The notes under the pieces are model-generated. The model ran no database searches, was not told where the DNA came from, and worked only from the letters and a program-made list of their open reading frames with translations. This document shows positions 62,808 through 64,000 of a DNA stretch of 64,000 nt, piece by piece (the stretch's first letter is position 1; each line of letters starts with the position of its first letter). Both the position numbers and the translations under genes were made by a program. This DNA is from Bacilli bacterium (GTDB lineage Bacteria; Bacillota_I; Bacilli_A; RF39; UBA660): NCBI GenBank assembly GCA_028708945.1, contig JAQVXV010000003.1, positions 1 through 64,000 of the forward strand, read 5' to 3'.

Positions 62808-63605
62808 TTATTTAACCATTTTTAAATATTGTTGTTTTCCTGTTTTCATATATTTTATAGCTTGACTTATCTTCATATACTCTTTAAACAATTTATACTT
62901 TCTTATTGCAAATTGTATAATAAGTAACGTTGAATATTTTTTAGATATTTCAGTGAAAGCTGCTCCTTTGCTTATAAAAAAATCTTTATCATAACCATTA
63001 AACCAAGTTGAATCTCCCATGTACAAATTTGCAATTTTAACCGGAACATAAATAATTTTTAATCCTTTTTTTAAACATTGGGTAAGAAATATGTTTTCTT
63101 CACCCATTTTGTATTTTGCCCCTGAACCAAAATTCTCATTAAATTTTATATCATTTTTTATAACACTATTTCTTTTAATAGCAATTTCAACAGAAGCAAC
63201 TTTCATCGTAGTTATATAATTATGTTTTCTAATTTTATTATAATAACTTTTAAATTTTTTTCCTATGCCCTCTACTTGAAATGTAATAATGTCAGCATCA
63301 GAATACAAATTAAAAAAATTTTTAACTATTTTTTCATAATCATCAACATAAACAACATCATCATCGGCAATTATACAAATATCACTTTTACTTTTTTCAA
63401 TAGCTATATTTCTACTTTTACTTAACCCTTTATCATAAAAAGAAAAAACACTATTTTTACCTAAATCATCAAATAATTGAATGCTATGGTCTGTAACTTG
63501 ATTAATCGTGGTAGAATTACCAGTAATATTCATTTTTTTTATGAGATTTTTATGTTCTTTTATATTTTTCAAATTCATTGTGGATATCAACAATTCGACA
63601 GACAT
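62808..63605 (-). CDS. Family 2 glycosyltransferase, short type
   Basis: 265 residues. GT-A motifs GLSKSRNIAI and IADDDVVYVDDY (metal site), preceded by an N-terminal VELLISTMNLKN. GEENIFLTQCLKKG is the acceptor-side motif. The start ATG shares one base with the stop of the next gene to the right (TAATG). Substrate unknown. Confidence 0.85.
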   Translation of the reverse strand: MSVELLISTMNLKNIKEHKNLIKKMNITGNSTTINQVTDHSIQLFDDLGKNSVFSFYDKGLSKSRNIAIEKSKSDICIIADDDVVYVDDYEKIVKNFFNLYSDADIITFQVEGIGKKFKSYYNKIRKHNYITTMKVASVEIAIKRNSVIKNDIKFNENFGSGAKYKMGEENIFLTQCLKKGLKIIYVPVKIANLYMGDSTWFNGYDKDFFISKGAAFTEISKKYSTLLIIQFAIRKYKLFKEYMKISQAIKYMKTGKQQYLKMVK

Positions 63606-64000
63606 TATATTCTTCTCCTAATAGCATTAATGTTTTTTAAACTAAAACAATATCCAGCATAAAATATATTTAACTTTTCAACACTGCGATATAAATGCCA
63701 TAATTTTTTTAATGTTCTAATTTTGTTAGAGGAATGAGAATTACTAATTCTTCTATAATAAGAAAAAACATTTGGGATTCCATATGCAACATAACCATTT
63801 CTTAATATTTGCCACCATGTTGCAGTATCTTCAACATATATTAGATTTGGCATTAATAACAATTCTTTTTCTATTTTTTTTAAATCAAACATTACAGTAA
63901 TAGTCGAAATAATTGTTTTTTTCAATGCTTGATTGTAAGTCATTTTTTCTTTAGCAATTACTTTTTTTCCATTTGGAATACCGTTTTCATCTGCAAATTC
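63605..64000 (-). CDS. Family 2 glycosyltransferase, C-terminal part (runs off the right edge)
   Basis: The frame is open to position 64000: 131 codons are in the window, beginning inside the protein with EFADENGIPNGKKVIAKEK. It is the second half of a short GT-A enzyme: TITVMFDLKKI, the acceptor acid region YVEDTATWWQILRNGYVAYG, then FSYYRRISNSHSSNK and a C-terminal helix. The nucleotide-binding N-terminus lies beyond the window. An internal Met at 63943 is not the start. Confidence 0.85.
   Translation of the reverse strand, partial: EFADENGIPNGKKVIAKEKMTYNQALKKTIISTITVMFDLKKIEKELLLMPNLIYVEDTATWWQILRNGYVAYGIPNVFSYYRRISNSHSSNKIRTLKKLWHLYRSVEKLNIFYAGYCFSLKNINAIRRRI

Noticed and set aside
1..64000. 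CRISPR array, transposase or prophage genes
   Set aside because: No regularly spaced repeats, transposase motifs, terminal inverted repeats or phage proteins were found.

Overview
This window is a piece of a strongly AT-rich, low-GC Gram-positive chromosome. The evidence is the gene order sigH - secE - nusG - rplK - rplA - rplJ - rplL - ybxB-like - rpoB - rpoC, which is the Bacillus order, together with RNase HIII, mini-RNase III, RbgA, DivIB, RecD2, a class D sortase and the CpsB/C/D capsule phosphoregulators. The genetic code is standard: TGG is used for Trp, and TGA ends secE, the MBOAT gene and others. RpoB carries Asn at the position equivalent to E. coli His526, as in the rifampicin-insensitive Mollicutes. 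A gut-type Bacilli relative of the Mollicutes/Erysipelotrichales/RF39 kind is the most likely source; this is inference.

Almost everything is on the minus strand; only a CDP-alcohol phosphatidyltransferase (2575-3327) and rnhC (11145-12095) are on the plus strand. Layout, left to right: 1-2345, secreted GH73 glucosaminidase (truncated by the window) preceded by a compact two-hairpin RNA; 2.5-5.3 kb, lipid synthase, HAD phosphatase, membrane protein and a 46-residue microprotein; 5.3-12.1 kb, recD2, mtaB, rsmE, cvpA, rnhC; 12.1-23.1 kb, rpoC, rpoB, ribosomal stalk and L1/L11 genes, nusG, secE, with near-perfect sigma-A promoters and an L10 leader RNA; 23.2-28.4 kb, two paralogous membrane genes, a Lys-rich gene coupled to sigH, then sigH, rlmB, mrnC, rbgA; 28.4-34.5 kb, an ABC-ATPase relic, a dicarboxylate/amino-acid symporter, thioredoxin/CcdA-like redox proteins with a cysteine desulfurase, and a condensation-like acyltransferase with a zinc-ribbon membrane partner; 34.5-41.3 kb, divIB-murB-murG, uppP and an ABC exporter behind a twin operator; 41.4-50.4 kb, a catalytically degenerate RNase J, an MBOAT/DHHW/lipoprotein O-acylation module, signal peptidase, rplS, trmD, rimM and a SpoU methyltransferase; 50.6-64.0 kb, a surface-polysaccharide locus.

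The polysaccharide locus holds a Wzz-like CpsC, BY-kinase CpsD, PHP phosphatase CpsB, a class D sortase with an unusual extra N-terminal domain, a membrane-anchored surface nuclease, VanZ, several glycosyltransferases, a Wzy-like polymerase, an FrhB-like iron-sulfur protein and a polysaccharide pyruvyltransferase; the last glycosyltransferase runs off the right edge. Together with murB/murG/uppP, the O-acylation module, the glucosaminidase and the sortase, much of the window serves the cell envelope.

Two genome-wide habits show: rho-independent terminators often overlap the stop codon of the gene they end, and promoters often carry a TGn extended -10. No tRNA, rRNA, CRISPR array or insertion sequence was seen. 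The strongest candidates for something undescribed are the two-hairpin RNA at 2428-2484, the duplicated promoter-plus-gene pair at 23246-24558, the sigH-coupled gene at 24560, the active-site-dead RNase J, and the sortase fusion inside the capsule regulator operon.
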